Made by a program: the position numbers and the translations under genes. Positions 18,836-28,609 of a stretch of DNA of 64,000 bases are shown one piece after another. The notes beneath the pieces were generated by a model that was given only the letters and a program-made list of their open reading frames with translations, made no database searches and was not told where the DNA came from. The DNA lies in contig CANLDW010000003.1 in the NCBI GenBank assembly GCA_947489525.1, forward strand, positions 347,199 through 411,198. The letters are read 5' to 3'. Origin of the DNA: an uncultured Psychrobacter sp. (lineage in GTDB: Bacteria; Pseudomonadota; Gammaproteobacteria; Pseudomonadales; Moraxellaceae). Position 1 is the stretch's first letter. Each line of letters begins with the position of its first letter.

Positions 18836-19147
18836 ATGGATAAACAGACAATACTTGCTACGCTAACGCCTGAGATTGTAGATAACTTTCGTATAGCTAT
18901 CGAAATTGGTAAATGGCCTGATGGTCGTAAACTAACACCTGAGCAGCGTGAGACTTGCATGCAGGCAGTCATGGTTTGGGAGCACGAGCATTTGCCTCCT
19001 TCTGAGCGTACTGGTTATATCCATAAACCTATCAAAAGTGATGGAACGGTAGTAGGCGCTGAGTGCGAAGTTGAACACGAACAGCACTATCCTAATATGC
19101 CAAATCCCAAAGGTGCAATTCAGCCTGTTAAGTTCCGTGATAAATAA
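18836..19147 (+). CDS. YeaC-like DUF1315 protein
   Basis: 103 residues, cytoplasmic, no TM or signal. The sequence matches the DUF1315/YeaC family pattern: an N-terminal helix (ILATLTPEIVDNFRIAIEIGKWPDG), LTPEQRETCMQAVMVWE, then a Pro/Gly-rich C-terminus (HLPPSERTGYI). Molecular function unknown. It lies 68 bases after nadK and may be co-transcribed with it. Confidence 0.82.
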   Translation: MDKQTILATLTPEIVDNFRIAIEIGKWPDGRKLTPEQRETCMQAVMVWEHEHLPPSERTGYIHKPIKSDGTVVGAECEVEHEQHYPNMPNPKGAIQPVKFRDK

Positions 19148-19210
19148 AGGCTTGGTGATGAGTACAGCCTTTGGGATGAATAAATAGTACTCAACCGTAT
19201 AATACAGTTA

Positions 19211-19246
19211 ATAAAGAGGCCACACTAAGGTTAATAGTGTGGCCTC
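19211..19246. terminator. Convergent terminator between yeaC-like gene and hopJ
   Basis: GAGGCCACACTA (19216-19227), seven-base loop, TAGTGTGGCCTC (19235-19246). On the minus strand the stem is followed by TTTATT, so it best serves the minus-strand gene at 19278. Confidence 0.83.
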
Positions 19247-19277
19247 CTAGCTAACAGCTTCTAATAGTACTAGTTTA

Positions 19278-19652
19278 TTATAAGCTGCTTGTGTCGACAT
19301 TTGGTCTGACGGTCAAAGGATTCTTTTCCATCAAAAAACCCTGCCAGCCCCAGTGTAAAAAGTTACGAATGTTAGGATGATCGGTACCATTAGGTGTCTC
19401 TTGCACCTTAGCATAATGCTCACCAAATAGCTTGAGCGTATCAAGTTGGTTTAAACCCTGGTGTTTAGCAAGACCAAAGATCTTTGCGCTACCTTCATTC
19501 TCGCCTGCTGCATTGTGCAGCATACCATTTACAAATGGCGCTGGCGTGTAACGATAAAAATCATCAATAAAGCTGATCACATCATTATAGCCAATGGCTT
19601 TTTTATTCAGACCATTAAGAAGAGCCGATACATCTGATTGGCGAATACTCAT
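19278..19652 (-). CDS. HopJ type III effector family protein
   Basis: 124 residues. The sequence fits the small family named after Pseudomonas syringae HopJ: FIDDFYRYTPAPFVNG, NEGSAKIFGLAK, LFGEHYAKVQETPNGTDHPNIR. Despite the name the family is widespread in non-pathogens lacking type III secretion, so a metabolic or stress role is more likely; no molecular function is established. The ATG at 19652 is chosen because AGG precedes it by about ten bases; the longer frame starts with TTG. Confidence 0.85.
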   Translation of the reverse strand: MSIRQSDVSALLNGLNKKAIGYNDVISFIDDFYRYTPAPFVNGMLHNAAGENEGSAKIFGLAKHQGLNQLDTLKLFGEHYAKVQETPNGTDHPNIRNFLHWGWQGFLMEKNPLTVRPNVDTSSL

Positions 19653-19792
19653 AATAGATGACCTCAAAGCAAATTAAACAACGACCACGCTGCGTACCCA
19701 ATCGAATACGGCCCTAGTCTGTACCTATTTATTAAAAAATAGAACTGTATTCATAACAGAACCATTAAAATTGAAAACCTACTTTTAGTACA

Positions 19793-20038
19793 TTAGCGAT
19801 TAAAGTAGTCTTCGTCATCAAAAGAGGGCGCAAAATTGCCTTGCTCAAGATGCTGCATCTGCGATTGAACCGAACGCTCTTGTTGAATGCGCTGGTAGAT
19901 CTCTTCGCGATGTACAGCAATATCTTTAGGCGCATTGACGCCAATACGTACTTGATTACCCTTAACACCAAGGACAGTCACACTGACCTCATCGCCAATC
20001 ATTAGTGTCTCGCCCACACGACGTGTCAAAATCAACAT
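19793..20038 (-). CDS. csrA: Carbon storage regulator CsrA
   Basis: Dimeric RNA-binding protein that recognises GGA in hairpin loops and controls translation and stability of many mRNAs. The core is canonical: [46 protein letters not shown]. The total of 81 residues exceeds the usual ~61; residues ~58-81 are an acidic/aromatic tail ([14 protein letters not shown]). The start has a strong AAGGAGTG site. It lies downstream of lysC, as in the alaS-lysC-csrA order of pseudomonads, but ~390 bases and a terminator separate them. Confidence 0.96.
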   Translation of the reverse strand: MLILTRRVGETLMIGDEVSVTVLGVKGNQVRIGVNAPKDIAVHREEIYQRIQQERSVQSQMQHLEQGNFAPSFDDEDYFNR

Positions 20039-20371
20039 GCGTCACACTCCTTATGTCGCAATGACAAATTATTAATCATGAAATTATATCTCAATAGCAG
20101 AAGCATTATCGTTGCATCACGTAGACATTATACTAGTTATAAGTATCTTATAAAAAAGCACTAAGAACAGCGCTATTAACGATAATGAAAGTGAATTCAT
20201 TTAGCCCAAATGAGACTCTATTATAAGTGCCACAAGTAATACTGTCACGGATTTTCACAAAACTACTCGGTAGAAGTAGGGTGTTTATGTGTTGCAGCGT
20301 ATCAATACCCTTATTATTGACGACAAAGTCAAAAAAGAGGCAGCCTATTTTAATTCCTCGACAACTGATCA
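20039..20371. other. Intergenic region upstream of csrA
   Basis: About 330 bases between the lysC terminator and csrA, AT-rich. It should contain the csrA promoter(s). No small ORF or RNA gene is supported. Confidence 0.4.
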
Positions 20372-20399
20372 GTAAAATAGGGACACATTGGTCCCTATT
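20372..20399 (-). terminator. lysC terminator
   Basis: On the minus strand AATAGGGAC (20399-20391), six-base loop, GTCCCTATT (20384-20376), followed by TT. A 9-bp perfect stem 30 bases after the lysC stop. Confidence 0.85.
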
Positions 20400-20430
20400 G
20401 TTTGTTTTTTATTTATTAAGAGATCGTTTA

Positions 20431-21714
20431 TTAGCTGGCTACTTTGCTCTCACCATCTTCGCGATCCAGACCAAACGCAGTATGCAGCGACTTGACAGCC
20501 TTTTCTAAATGCTGCTCTTGGATAAGTACAGAGACTTTGATCTCACTGGTGGATATCATTTGGATATTGATGTTATTTTCAGCGAGCGTTTGGAACATGA
20601 GACTAGCGACGCCTGCGTGTGAGCGCATACCGACACCGACTAAAGATATTTTCACCACTTCGCTGTTGCCAGAAACTTCTCTTGCCCCAATCTCGTCTTT
20701 AACCTCATCGTTGAGCACTTTTAAGGTTTTATCCATATCGCCACGGTTGACGGTAAAACTAAAATCTGTCGTACCGTTGGTAGATAGGTTTTGGACAATC
20801 ATGTCAATCTCGATATTAGCGCGTCCCACAGGGCTTAGAATTGCAGAAGCAACGCCTGGGTGATCAGGTACGCCGCGCACAACGATTTTTGCCTCGTCGC
20901 GATTAAAAGCAATACCTGAGATGATTGCCTGTTCCATACTATCTCCTTCATCTATCGTAATTAAGGTACCGACGTTGTTTTTAAAATCGTCGTCATAGCG
21001 ACCGTCATTGTTTTCATCAAAGCTGGATAACACGCGCAGTGGTACGCCGTACTTGCCTGCAAATTCTACTGAGCGAATCTGTAGAATTTTGGAGCCGAGG
21101 CTTGCCATCTCAAGCATCTCTTCAAAGGTAATCTTTTCAAGCTTTCTAGCTTTTGAGGTGACGCGTGGATCAGTGGTATAGACGCCATCAACATCCGTAT
21201 AGATCTGACATTCATCAGCCCCTAGTGCCGCTGCAATAGCAACCCCTGTAGTATCTGAACCGCCGCGCCCGAGTGTAGTGGCGTTACCTTGCTCATCGAT
21301 ACCTTGAAAACCGGCAACGATAACGATGTTACCCGCATTAAGCTCAGCACGTATATTGTGATCGTCGATAGACTCAATGCGAGCTTTATTATAAGCGCTA
21401 TCTGTTTTAATCGCCACTTGGCGACCGGTAAAAGAGCGCGCGCCGATACCCAGCTCCTTTATCGCCATCGCAAGCAGTGATATAGAGACTTGCTCACCGG
21501 TAGAGACCATCTGATCGTATTCACGAGGATCAGGTTGGGTGCTTATCTGGCGCGCCAAATCAATTAGGCGATTGGTTTCACCGCTCATAGCAGAGACGAC
21601 GACGACCACTTGATGACCGTTGTCATGCCAGCGCTTTACTCGTCTGGCTACGTTTTTGATACGGTCGATACTGCCCATTGAGGTGCCGCCGTACTTTTGT
21701 ACTATTAACGCCAT
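20431..21714 (-). CDS. lysC: Aspartate kinase
   Basis: First step of the aspartate pathway to Lys, Thr, Met and diaminopimelate: phosphorylation of aspartate. 427 residues. The kinase domain starts with [13 protein letters not shown] and contains the [30 protein letters not shown] and [13 protein letters not shown] segments. Two C-terminal ACT domains follow (~265-410; [30 protein letters not shown]), indicating allosteric control by Lys and/or Thr. Length and layout match the Pseudomonas-type monofunctional enzyme. It lies downstream of alaS. Confidence 0.97.
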   Translation of the reverse strand: MALIVQKYGGTSMGSIDRIKNVARRVKRWHDNGHQVVVVVSAMSGETNRLIDLARQISTQPDPREYDQMVSTGEQVSISLLAMAIKELGIGARSFTGRQVAIKTDSAYNKARIESIDDHNIRAELNAGNIVIVAGFQGIDEQGNATTLGRGGSDTTGVAIAAALGADECQIYTDVDGVYTTDPRVTSKARKLEKITFEEMLEMASLGSKILQIRSVEFAGKYGVPLRVLSSFDENNDGRYDDDFKNNVGTLITIDEGDSMEQAIISGIAFNRDEAKIVVRGVPDHPGVASAILSPVGRANIEIDMIVQNLSTNGTTDFSFTVNRGDMDKTLKVLNDEVKDEIGAREVSGNSEVVKISLVGVGMRSHAGVASLMFQTLAENNINIQMISTSEIKVSVLIQEQHLEKAVKSLHTAFGLDREDGESKVAS

Positions 21715-22025
21715 AAAATTTACCTATCATTCAGTCATAATGGTTTGCAGTTGTCGCGGTACACGACTACTATCACCACTTAATTATTACAGTGTTCACG
21801 CCCTTATACATTATTTACAACATAGCGCTATGATCTTTAACCAAAAAGTGCGCACCGTTTTATTCTCATGTTTTTTGGTTGAGTTAACATGCATACCCTA
21901 AAAAAGGATGACCTTTATAACACATTCAAACGCTAAGTTTAAACTGTTGCATGCGTAAGATACATGGCGTTTGGTTATGACCCCTATAACTAAACGCTCG
22001 CTCTATTTTAAGATTAGCCCCTATA
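21715..22025. other. Intergenic region alaS-lysC
   Basis: About 310 bases. No gene seen. AACCAAAAA near 21840 and TTTTTTGGTT near 21873 could pair across a ~24-base loop, but the structure is weak and I do not call a terminator. Confidence 0.4.
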
Positions 22026-24698
22026 TTAGCTTAACTCTTTTTCAATCCAGGCGGGCAGAGCGTTTAAAACTGAGCCCGTATTGTCCGATTTGGGCGCGCC
22101 GCCTTGAGCGTAATCAGGCTTACCGCCTCCTTTACCACCAAGCTCTGCTGCTAAGTGCCGGATGATATCGCCCGCTTTTATCTTTGTGGTTAAGGACTTA
22201 GCAACGCTAGCAGCTAGAGCCAATTGCCCCTCTTTATCACCGACCAATACGATGACGCTATCGGGAAGTTTGGACTTGATGTCATCCATAAGCGTACGGA
22301 TGGATTTGCCGTCGACGCCGCTCATCGTACTGATGAGCACAGAAGTACCAGCGAGAGTTTGGACATCACCGAGCAAATTAGCAGCTTGGGCGCTAGCTAT
22401 CTTTTGTTGCAAGCGCTCAAGCTCTTTTTCATACTCGCGTAGCTTGTCAGCCATAGTGCGCACTCGTGCGGCAACCTCAGGGCGCTTGGCTTTGAGCTGA
22501 CCGGCAAGCTCGCTTAATTGCTGATCGCCTTGCTGCATGTATTTTACCGCATTCATACCAGTGACCGCTTCAATACGGCGGATACCTGCGGCAATGCCTG
22601 ATTCAGTAGTGACTTTGAACACCCCGATATCACCAGTACGCTGCACGTGTAGACCGCCGCACAGCTCAATGGAGAAAGGCTGCTGAACACCATCAACGTT
22701 GTGCTCAGTACCCATTGTGAGTACGCGCACCTGATCGCCGTACTTTTCGCCAAATAAGGCTACCGCACCTTTATCCATTGCTTCATCTATGGACATATTC
22801 TCGATACGAGCAGGTGTATTGGCTTGGATTTGCTCATTCACCAGACGTTCAATGCGCGTAATATCCGCTTCTGTCACAGGTTTGTCGTATGCAAAATCGA
22901 AACGCAGTACCTCACTTGAGACCAGTGAGCCTTTTTGACTGACGCCTTCGCCGAGTACATGACGTAGCGCGGCGTGCAATAGATGGGTGGCGGAGTGGTT
23001 TTTGGCACTAGCGGCGCGAATACTGGATAGGACTTGCGCCTCAGCGCTCTGCTCAGTATGGATCGTACCCATGGTAACGACACCATAATGGATGATCGCT
23101 TGCCCTGACTTTTTGGTGTTTTGTACGTCAAATACACCAGAGCTGCTACGTATCTCGCCAAGCTCGCCGACCTGACCACCGCCTTCTGCATAAAAGGGCG
23201 TGCGATCTAAGACAATAACGCCTTCCATACCCTCATCTAAGCTATCGGTAGGCTGACCTTCTTTATAAAGCGCGAGTACCTGAACATCGGTCTCCTCAAG
23301 CTGATCATACCCGATAAATTCAGTAGGACTATCGACATGAATCACACTGCTGTAGTCGACATCGAACTTGCCGGCATCACGAGCGCGGGCACGCTGAGCC
23401 TGCATGTGTTCATCAAACTCATCTTCATTGATAGCAATACCACGCTCGCGCGTGATATCAGCAGTTAGATCGAGCGGGAAGCCGTAAGTGTCATAAAGCT
23501 TAAACGCCGCCTCGCCTGAGAGCGTATCGCCATCTTGCAATGTTTCAAGCTCACTTGCCAGTAGACGTAAGCCTTGCGCTAAGGTTTTAGCAAACTGTGC
23601 CTCTTCTTTTTGGATGGCAGTCTCAATCAGGCTTTGTTTTTCAACCAGCTCAGGATAGGCGTCACCCATCTCTTTAGCTAGTGGTGCAACCATCTTGTAA
23701 AAAAACTCACTCTCTGCACCAAGCTTATTGCCGTGACGAACCGCGCGGCGAATGATACGGCGCAGCACATAACCACGACCTTCGTTGCTTGGCATCACAC
23801 CATCAGCGATCAAAAACGCCACGGCGCGAATGTGATCAGCGATAACTTTTAAAGACGCTTGCTGATCATTAGTGATATCTAGAATGTCGGCAGCGGCGTC
23901 CATGAGATGAGTGAATAAGTCGATCTCATAGTTGCCGTGTACGCCCTGCATGATGGCACTGATACGCTCAAGCCCCATGCCAGTATCGACACTTGGTGCT
24001 GGCAGCGGTAGCATCGTACCGTCTTTTTGGCGATTAAACTGCATAAAAACGCAGTTCCAAATCTCAATATAGCGATCGCCATCCTCTTCAGGAGTGCCGG
24101 GCAGCCCGCCTTCGATGTCTGGACCATGATCATAAAAGACTTCGGTACAAGGGCCACATGGGCCAGTATCACCCATAGTCCAAAAGTTATCAGAGGCGTA
24201 AGGCGCGCCTTTATTATCACCGATACGAATGATGCGCTCGCTTGGTAGCCCAATTTGGTTATGCCAAATATCAAAAGCTTCATCATCGGTCTCATAAATA
24301 GTGACATACAGACGATCTTTGTCGATAGCGAGCCAGTCAGTCGATGTCAAAAACTCCCAAATATAGGCGATGCCTGCTGCTTTAAAATAGTCACCAAAGG
24401 AGAAGTTACCCAGCATTTCAAAGAAAGTATGATGACGAGCGGTATAACCGACGTTATCCAAGTCGTTGTGTTTGCCACCTGCGCGTACGCATTTTTGCGA
24501 GCTAACAGCGCGCGTGTAATCACGTGGTTCTAAGCCTAAAAAAGTTTCTTTGAACTGGTTCATACCCGCATTGGTAAACAGCAGGGTTGGGTCATTGTGC
24601 GGAATTAGGCTAGACGAGGGCACGGCAGTATGCTGCTTGCTTACAAAAAAATCGATAAAAGCGTTACGAATATCGGCTGTTTGAGATGGCTGGCTCAC
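22026..24698 (-). CDS. alaS: Alanyl-tRNA synthetase
   Basis: Charges tRNA-Ala and edits mischarged Ser/Gly. 890 residues, full length. The class II catalytic core has FLGLEPRDYTRAVSSQKCVRAGGKHNDLDNVG, HTFFEMLGNFSFGDYFK and the GMGLERI motif. The editing domain has HSATHLLHAALR and the metal-binding CGGLH. A coiled coil (~735-780) and the C-terminal oligomerisation domain with GGKGGGKPDYAQGG follow. The start is GTG, three bases after a strong AAGGAGCC site. Quoted motifs are segments only. Confidence 0.98.
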   Translation of the reverse strand: MSQPSQTADIRNAFIDFFVSKQHTAVPSSSLIPHNDPTLLFTNAGMNQFKETFLGLEPRDYTRAVSSQKCVRAGGKHNDLDNVGYTARHHTFFEMLGNFSFGDYFKAAGIAYIWEFLTSTDWLAIDKDRLYVTIYETDDEAFDIWHNQIGLPSERIIRIGDNKGAPYASDNFWTMGDTGPCGPCTEVFYDHGPDIEGGLPGTPEEDGDRYIEIWNCVFMQFNRQKDGTMLPLPAPSVDTGMGLERISAIMQGVHGNYEIDLFTHLMDAAADILDITNDQQASLKVIADHIRAVAFLIADGVMPSNEGRGYVLRRIIRRAVRHGNKLGAESEFFYKMVAPLAKEMGDAYPELVEKQSLIETAIQKEEAQFAKTLAQGLRLLASELETLQDGDTLSGEAAFKLYDTYGFPLDLTADITRERGIAINEDEFDEHMQAQRARARDAGKFDVDYSSVIHVDSPTEFIGYDQLEETDVQVLALYKEGQPTDSLDEGMEGVIVLDRTPFYAEGGGQVGELGEIRSSSGVFDVQNTKKSGQAIIHYGVVTMGTIHTEQSAEAQVLSSIRAASAKNHSATHLLHAALRHVLGEGVSQKGSLVSSEVLRFDFAYDKPVTEADITRIERLVNEQIQANTPARIENMSIDEAMDKGAVALFGEKYGDQVRVLTMGTEHNVDGVQQPFSIELCGGLHVQRTGDIGVFKVTTESGIAAGIRRIEAVTGMNAVKYMQQGDQQLSELAGQLKAKRPEVAARVRTMADKLREYEKELERLQQKIASAQAANLLGDVQTLAGTSVLISTMSGVDGKSIRTLMDDIKSKLPDSVIVLVGDKEGQLALAASVAKSLTTKIKAGDIIRHLAAELGGKGGGKPDYAQGGAPKSDNTGSVLNALPAWIEKELS

Positions 24699-24783
24699 AG
24701 CGGCTCCTTAGTGCAGTAGGATTAAGATCAAAACCTGTTTATCATGAGACAAAGGGTGGGCGTAGGCAGCTGCTTATATCTTT

Positions 24784-24815
24784 GCAAAAAAACGCTGGGT
24801 TAAAAAACCCAGCCT
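24784..24815 (-). terminator. Terminator downstream of the DUF389 gene
   Basis: On the minus strand GCTGGGTT, loop, AACCCAGC, then a run of seven T (24790-24784). It stands between the DUF389 stop (24947) and the alaS start, and so ends the DUF389 transcript. Confidence 0.83.
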
Positions 24816-24946
24816 ACGACTGATGACAACCCCTGTGTCAAAACAGGTAAGCTTAAAATAAGAGTAAATATAAATGACGCGATTTTAGCACATCCGTCCC
24901 TGCTCTTGATACCTGATATATAGTCCAAATGTGTTACTACTGAGGA

Positions 24947-26554
24947 TCAGTTAGTCAAAATAGCCGCATCCGTTTTATCTAGCTTATCAGTAATCAATGG
25001 ATTGGCCTCGATGACTTGCACCGGTAAATATCGTAGCTGTATTTTAATTGGTAGGTAGTCTGGAAAGTTCTCGTCCATATCTTTAGTAATCGCTGCTTCG
25101 ATTTGGCGGACATCGTATGAGCTTGGGGTCGTTTGACCACGAATAACCGCTCGAACAATCTGATTGCCGTCGGCTCTATCGAACTGAGTATTGGTAAGTA
25201 CATTGCCTTTATCAATATAGTAGTCATTGATCGTCGCTTTAACATTGCTCTCAAAGGTTTGCTGCTTGGCATTGGTCTTTAAATTAATTGAGAGATACGT
25301 CCCTAATACTGCCAATAAGATTAGCGTCACCGCGTTGCGTCTACAAAAGGTATAAAAGGTACTGGCCTTGTAGTCATCATCAACCAAACGCCGAAAGCCT
25401 AATATCCACAGTACTAAAGCATTGGTAAATTGAATGGCGATGATGTTGGTAATGGCTAATAAAAGCGCACCAAAGCCGAGCACCATCTCGCCATTTGCAA
25501 ATAAAATACCGCTGGCAGCGAGCGGCGGCACCAAGGCGGTGGCTACTGCCACTCCAACCACAGCGACGGATAAGTGCGGCGATACCATAGCGTACGCGCC
25601 AGCAGTGCCACCTGCTAGAGCAATCATCAGATCCATAGAGGTGGGCTGCGTACGCGATAAAATCTCATTGGTGAGCGGTTGATCATTGTGTAACCAACCC
25701 ACCACAAACCCGACTAATACCACTATTGATACCCCAGCGGCTACGGTAAATAAGGATTTACGTAGTAGCGGCATACGGTGATCAATGATCGCTAGTGCCA
25801 CTCCAGTGATCGGACCTAGCATCATCGCCACCAGCATCGCTCCAATGACGACAGCGGCCGAATTAGTCACCAACCCGTAGCTGGCAATAATGGCGGAGAG
25901 AATATTCATCACAAAATACATACGACTGGGTAGAGCGTTGGCTTCGATCTTAACGCGCACCTCAGGATAGTCTACTTTTTGATTACTAAACTGCTCGGCG
26001 ACAAACTGCTTATAGGACTCAAGCTTGGCTTCTTTTTGTTCTTGTATTTCATCTGACTCAGCCGCGCTATCTTCAGCGAGATTATCGGTATGCTCATTAG
26101 CAGAATTTTCATCATCAAACGGCTGCGATCCTTCAGTTGATACATCGTTAACCAAAGAACTCGTATCAGGCAAATCATTGTCTGGGGTTTGCGATGAGTT
26201 ATCACTTAGCGCTGACTGGTTTTCTTCCACGCCATTTGCACGCATTGATTCTACGTTAGTGTTTGGATGGGCAAGGGCGTTCTCGGCCTTATTCTCAGCG
26301 TTATTCGTATTTTGTTCTGCTGCATCAAGGATATTGGGATCAGAGGTTTCAACGGAGGCAATGACAACATCAGGACTTGGTGAGGTCATCGTAATTTTAG
26401 ATGCAGGAGCCTTTGCACCTTCTTCATCAATAGCAGTGTCTGCTTGCGCGTCTAAGTTATCGACATGATCTATGAGGGGCTCAGATGCATAAGCATCGTT
26501 CGTTTGATCTGATAATGGAGGATTATCGGGTGAATCAGCAGAGGATAGAGTCAT
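24947..26554 (-). CDS. DUF389 (TIGR00341-type) membrane protein with long acidic N-terminus
   Basis: 535 residues. Residues 1-~185 are acidic, Asp/Asn/Ser/Glu-rich and low in hydrophobics, probably disordered and cytoplasmic. The DUF389 core begins near PEVRVKIEANALPSRMYFVMN and has about six TM helices, including SAAVVIGAMLVAMMLGPITGV and VGVAVATALVPPLAASGI, the latter a family hallmark. The C-terminal ~110 residues after the last TM are soluble. The family is widespread; its transport or signalling role is not settled. The long acidic extension is larger than in most relatives. Confidence 0.85.
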   Translation of the reverse strand: MTLSSADSPDNPPLSDQTNDAYASEPLIDHVDNLDAQADTAIDEEGAKAPASKITMTSPSPDVVIASVETSDPNILDAAEQNTNNAENKAENALAHPNTNVESMRANGVEENQSALSDNSSQTPDNDLPDTSSLVNDVSTEGSQPFDDENSANEHTDNLAEDSAAESDEIQEQKEAKLESYKQFVAEQFSNQKVDYPEVRVKIEANALPSRMYFVMNILSAIIASYGLVTNSAAVVIGAMLVAMMLGPITGVALAIIDHRMPLLRKSLFTVAAGVSIVVLVGFVVGWLHNDQPLTNEILSRTQPTSMDLMIALAGGTAGAYAMVSPHLSVAVVGVAVATALVPPLAASGILFANGEMVLGFGALLLAITNIIAIQFTNALVLWILGFRRLVDDDYKASTFYTFCRRNAVTLILLAVLGTYLSINLKTNAKQQTFESNVKATINDYYIDKGNVLTNTQFDRADGNQIVRAVIRGQTTPSSYDVRQIEAAITKDMDENFPDYLPIKIQLRYLPVQVIEANPLITDKLDKTDAAILTN

Positions 26555-26879
26555 GATGGTTAGTTTTTCTTAGAAGATATAGGATAGTCACTATTGTAAT
26601 GCCAAATGCATTAAAGCGGAGCAATTTTTGCATATATCGGGCTAAGAAAATAGGTGTAAGCACTAACTAGAATGATATGGAATAAAGGTTATGCTAGTAA
26701 AGGACATAGCTGCCTTAATGATAGTTTTAAAAAATAGTCAGTAACTCCCTTATATTAGCATGGTTATAAAAAATAGTCAGCAGTTTAGATTGCCCATAGG
26801 GTCTAAGCTAAAAGCTTACTGTTTGTGTGGATTTAGCGTATAAATAAGCTATACCCACAAATAATATAAGGAATTGGAT
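26555..26879. other. Intergenic region with a 13-bp direct repeat
   Basis: No gene seen. AAAAAATAGTCAG occurs at 26729-26741 and again at 26768-26780, a spacing of 39 bases. It may be an operator pair or chance in AT-rich DNA. Confidence 0.35.
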
Positions 26880-27092
26880 ATGAACTGGCCGCTTTTCTCC
26901 GTTGTTTACTCCATGGCAGCAACCGTAACTATTGGATTATGTATTATCATTGCTTTAGTCACAGGATTTGACGAGATTGTCCATATTCAAATAGCTGTGG
27001 TGATCGGATTCTTATGCTCTATTCCAGCAGCTTTGTTTTTTACAAAAAAGATTAGTCTTATCACAGGTAATGAAGACAGTTATAGCGCGTAG
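26880..27092 (+). CDS. Small two-TM membrane protein, unknown
   Basis: 70 residues from the ATG at 26880, which follows AAGGAATTGGAT, a good ribosome binding site; an upstream in-frame TTG is rejected. Two hydrophobic helices (VVYSMAATVTIGLCIIIALV; IQIAVVIGFLCSIPAALFF) are joined by a short acidic loop (TGFDEIVH), with a polar C-terminus. It ends in a bidirectional terminator. Probably a genuine small inner-membrane protein; I do not recognise a family. Confidence 0.7.
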   Translation: MNWPLFSVVYSMAATVTIGLCIIIALVTGFDEIVHIQIAVVIGFLCSIPAALFFTKKISLITGNEDSYSA

Positions 27093-27128
27093 CTGAGATT
27101 GTCAGTTGCTCATATCATGTCCAACGCA

Positions 27129-27160
27129 AAAAAAAGACCTTTATATAAAAGGTCTTTTTA
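27129..27160. terminator. Bidirectional terminator
   Basis: AAAAAGACCTTT (27131-27142), loop ATATA, AAAGGTCTTTTT (27148-27159), between the small membrane protein gene and the L,D-transpeptidase gene. Confidence 0.9.
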
Positions 27161-27178
27161 AGTAGTAGGGTAAGCGAA

Positions 27179-28609
27179 TTATATTAGCTCAACAGTCGCG
27201 CCATTTTCGATATTGGCATAGACTTCGAGCACATCCCAATTGGTCAGGCGTACGCAGCCAGCTGAGGCCTGACGACTGATACCCTCAGGTTTAGGCGAGC
27301 CATGAATACCGTACGAAGGCTTAGATAACCCCATCCACACCACGCCAACAGGATTGTTAGGGCCAGGCGGTAGCATAAAGACTTGTTTGTCACTGCCTTC
27401 ACCAACTGTTGCTTTATACCAAGGCATCTTGACTCGGTTAACAATCTTAAAGGTGCCATTTGGTGATGGAGTTGCATCACTACCAATAGTTGTAGGGTAA
27501 GTGGCAACGAGTTTGTCACCATTGTAAGCGTACAAGGTTTTTTCAGCTTTGTTAGCAACAACGCGGTTGATACGCTCATTAAGCGGTTTACGAGTATTGA
27601 GTACAGTGATGGTTTCGCCGGCTTTGTACTCTTTATTCTTATTGAGCTTATCAAGGTAGCGTACATCCATGTGGAAGCGCTCACCTAACATCTCTTTAAT
27701 ATCTTGATAATACAGACCTTTCATCTTTGACTTTGCCTCTGAGCTTGAAGGCGTAGTGGCAAAGTTAGTCTTAATATCGTCTTCTGTAAGCGTATAAGTC
27801 ACAAGTACCGGTTTAGTCGCAGGGATGTTTTTAATGAGCGCATTCCATGTTTGCTGCGTCATCTTGCCATTGGCAGGTAAGCCTTTCATGTTTTGAAAGT
27901 TGACTAGAGCTTTTTTACTGTTCATACCCCAGCCGCCATCAATGGGACCTGGTGAGGCATGATTCCAATCAAGTAACGCCTGCATTTTGATCGTCATCGC
28001 TGAGTTGACGTTCATATTAGGCGACCAAGTTGCGCTATTGACTTGCTGAGCGTAATTGGACAGATCAAGTGTGGTATAAGTTTTACCGTCTTTATCAACG
28101 ATGCTTTTGATTGATGATTCATCGTCCGTATCTGCTAGTTGCACGTTAATAGGCGCCTCAAACGTTAAATCATCAGCGCTATTGTCTGACAAAGCGCCAT
28201 CAGGACTAGCAAATGCTTGACCCTCGCTGATATCGTCAGTACGTTCAGTATATTCGTCTTTACGCGTGAGCTCTTCTGCGCTCATATTGTCTGCAGCCGC
28301 TGGTGCTACAACTGTAGGCGCTTGGGCAGCTTGACGGTTAGCCTTATCTTGAGCATCAATCAACTGATTCATTCGATCAGCGACTCTGTTGTTGCTCGGT
28401 TTGAGCGTAGGTGTGGCTACAATTGGATTGTCATCAATAGAGCGGCTACGGTTTTCTTCGACATTAACGCCAGATAAAGCGTCAATGCTAGGAAGATTAT
28501 CAAGTGTGCGTACAGGCGTTACATTATCATTTGGTGCTGCAAATACGCTAACACCAGCGCCCATAACAGCAAGAGATACCGCAATTACAAGGGGTTTTGC
28601 TTTTATCAT
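27179..28609 (-). CDS. L,D-transpeptidase (YkuD domain) with peptidoglycan-binding domain
   Basis: Periplasmic enzyme that makes 3-3 crosslinks or anchors lipoproteins to peptidoglycan. 476 residues. A signal peptide (LVIAVSLAVMGAGVSVFAAP) is followed by a long polar region to ~190. A PG_binding_1-like segment (LDWNHASPGPIDGGWGMN..., ALVNFQNMKGL) precedes the YkuD catalytic domain at ~350-476, with HGSPKPEGI and the active-site SAGCVRL (Cys ~449). The layout resembles YcbB-like enzymes (PG-binding then YkuD) but is smaller; YbiS-like specificity is equally possible. Divergent from prmB with a ~390-base gap. Confidence 0.92.
   Translation of the reverse strand: MIKAKPLVIAVSLAVMGAGVSVFAAPNDNVTPVRTLDNLPSIDALSGVNVEENRSRSIDDNPIVATPTLKPSNNRVADRMNQLIDAQDKANRQAAQAPTVVAPAAADNMSAEELTRKDEYTERTDDISEGQAFASPDGALSDNSADDLTFEAPINVQLADTDDESSIKSIVDKDGKTYTTLDLSNYAQQVNSATWSPNMNVNSAMTIKMQALLDWNHASPGPIDGGWGMNSKKALVNFQNMKGLPANGKMTQQTWNALIKNIPATKPVLVTYTLTEDDIKTNFATTPSSSEAKSKMKGLYYQDIKEMLGERFHMDVRYLDKLNKNKEYKAGETITVLNTRKPLNERINRVVANKAEKTLYAYNGDKLVATYPTTIGSDATPSPNGTFKIVNRVKMPWYKATVGEGSDKQVFMLPPGPNNPVGVVWMGLSKPSYGIHGSPKPEGISRQASAGCVRLTNWDVLEVYANIENGATVELI

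Noticed and set aside
24784..24815. T-box or attenuator in front of alaS
   Set aside because: The T-run follows the hairpin on the minus strand directly after DUF389, ~85 bases before the alaS start; T-boxes are not expected in this group and no specifier loop is seen.
26729..26780. CRISPR-like repeats
   Set aside because: Only two 13-bp repeats in AT-rich DNA; no array or cas genes anywhere in the window.
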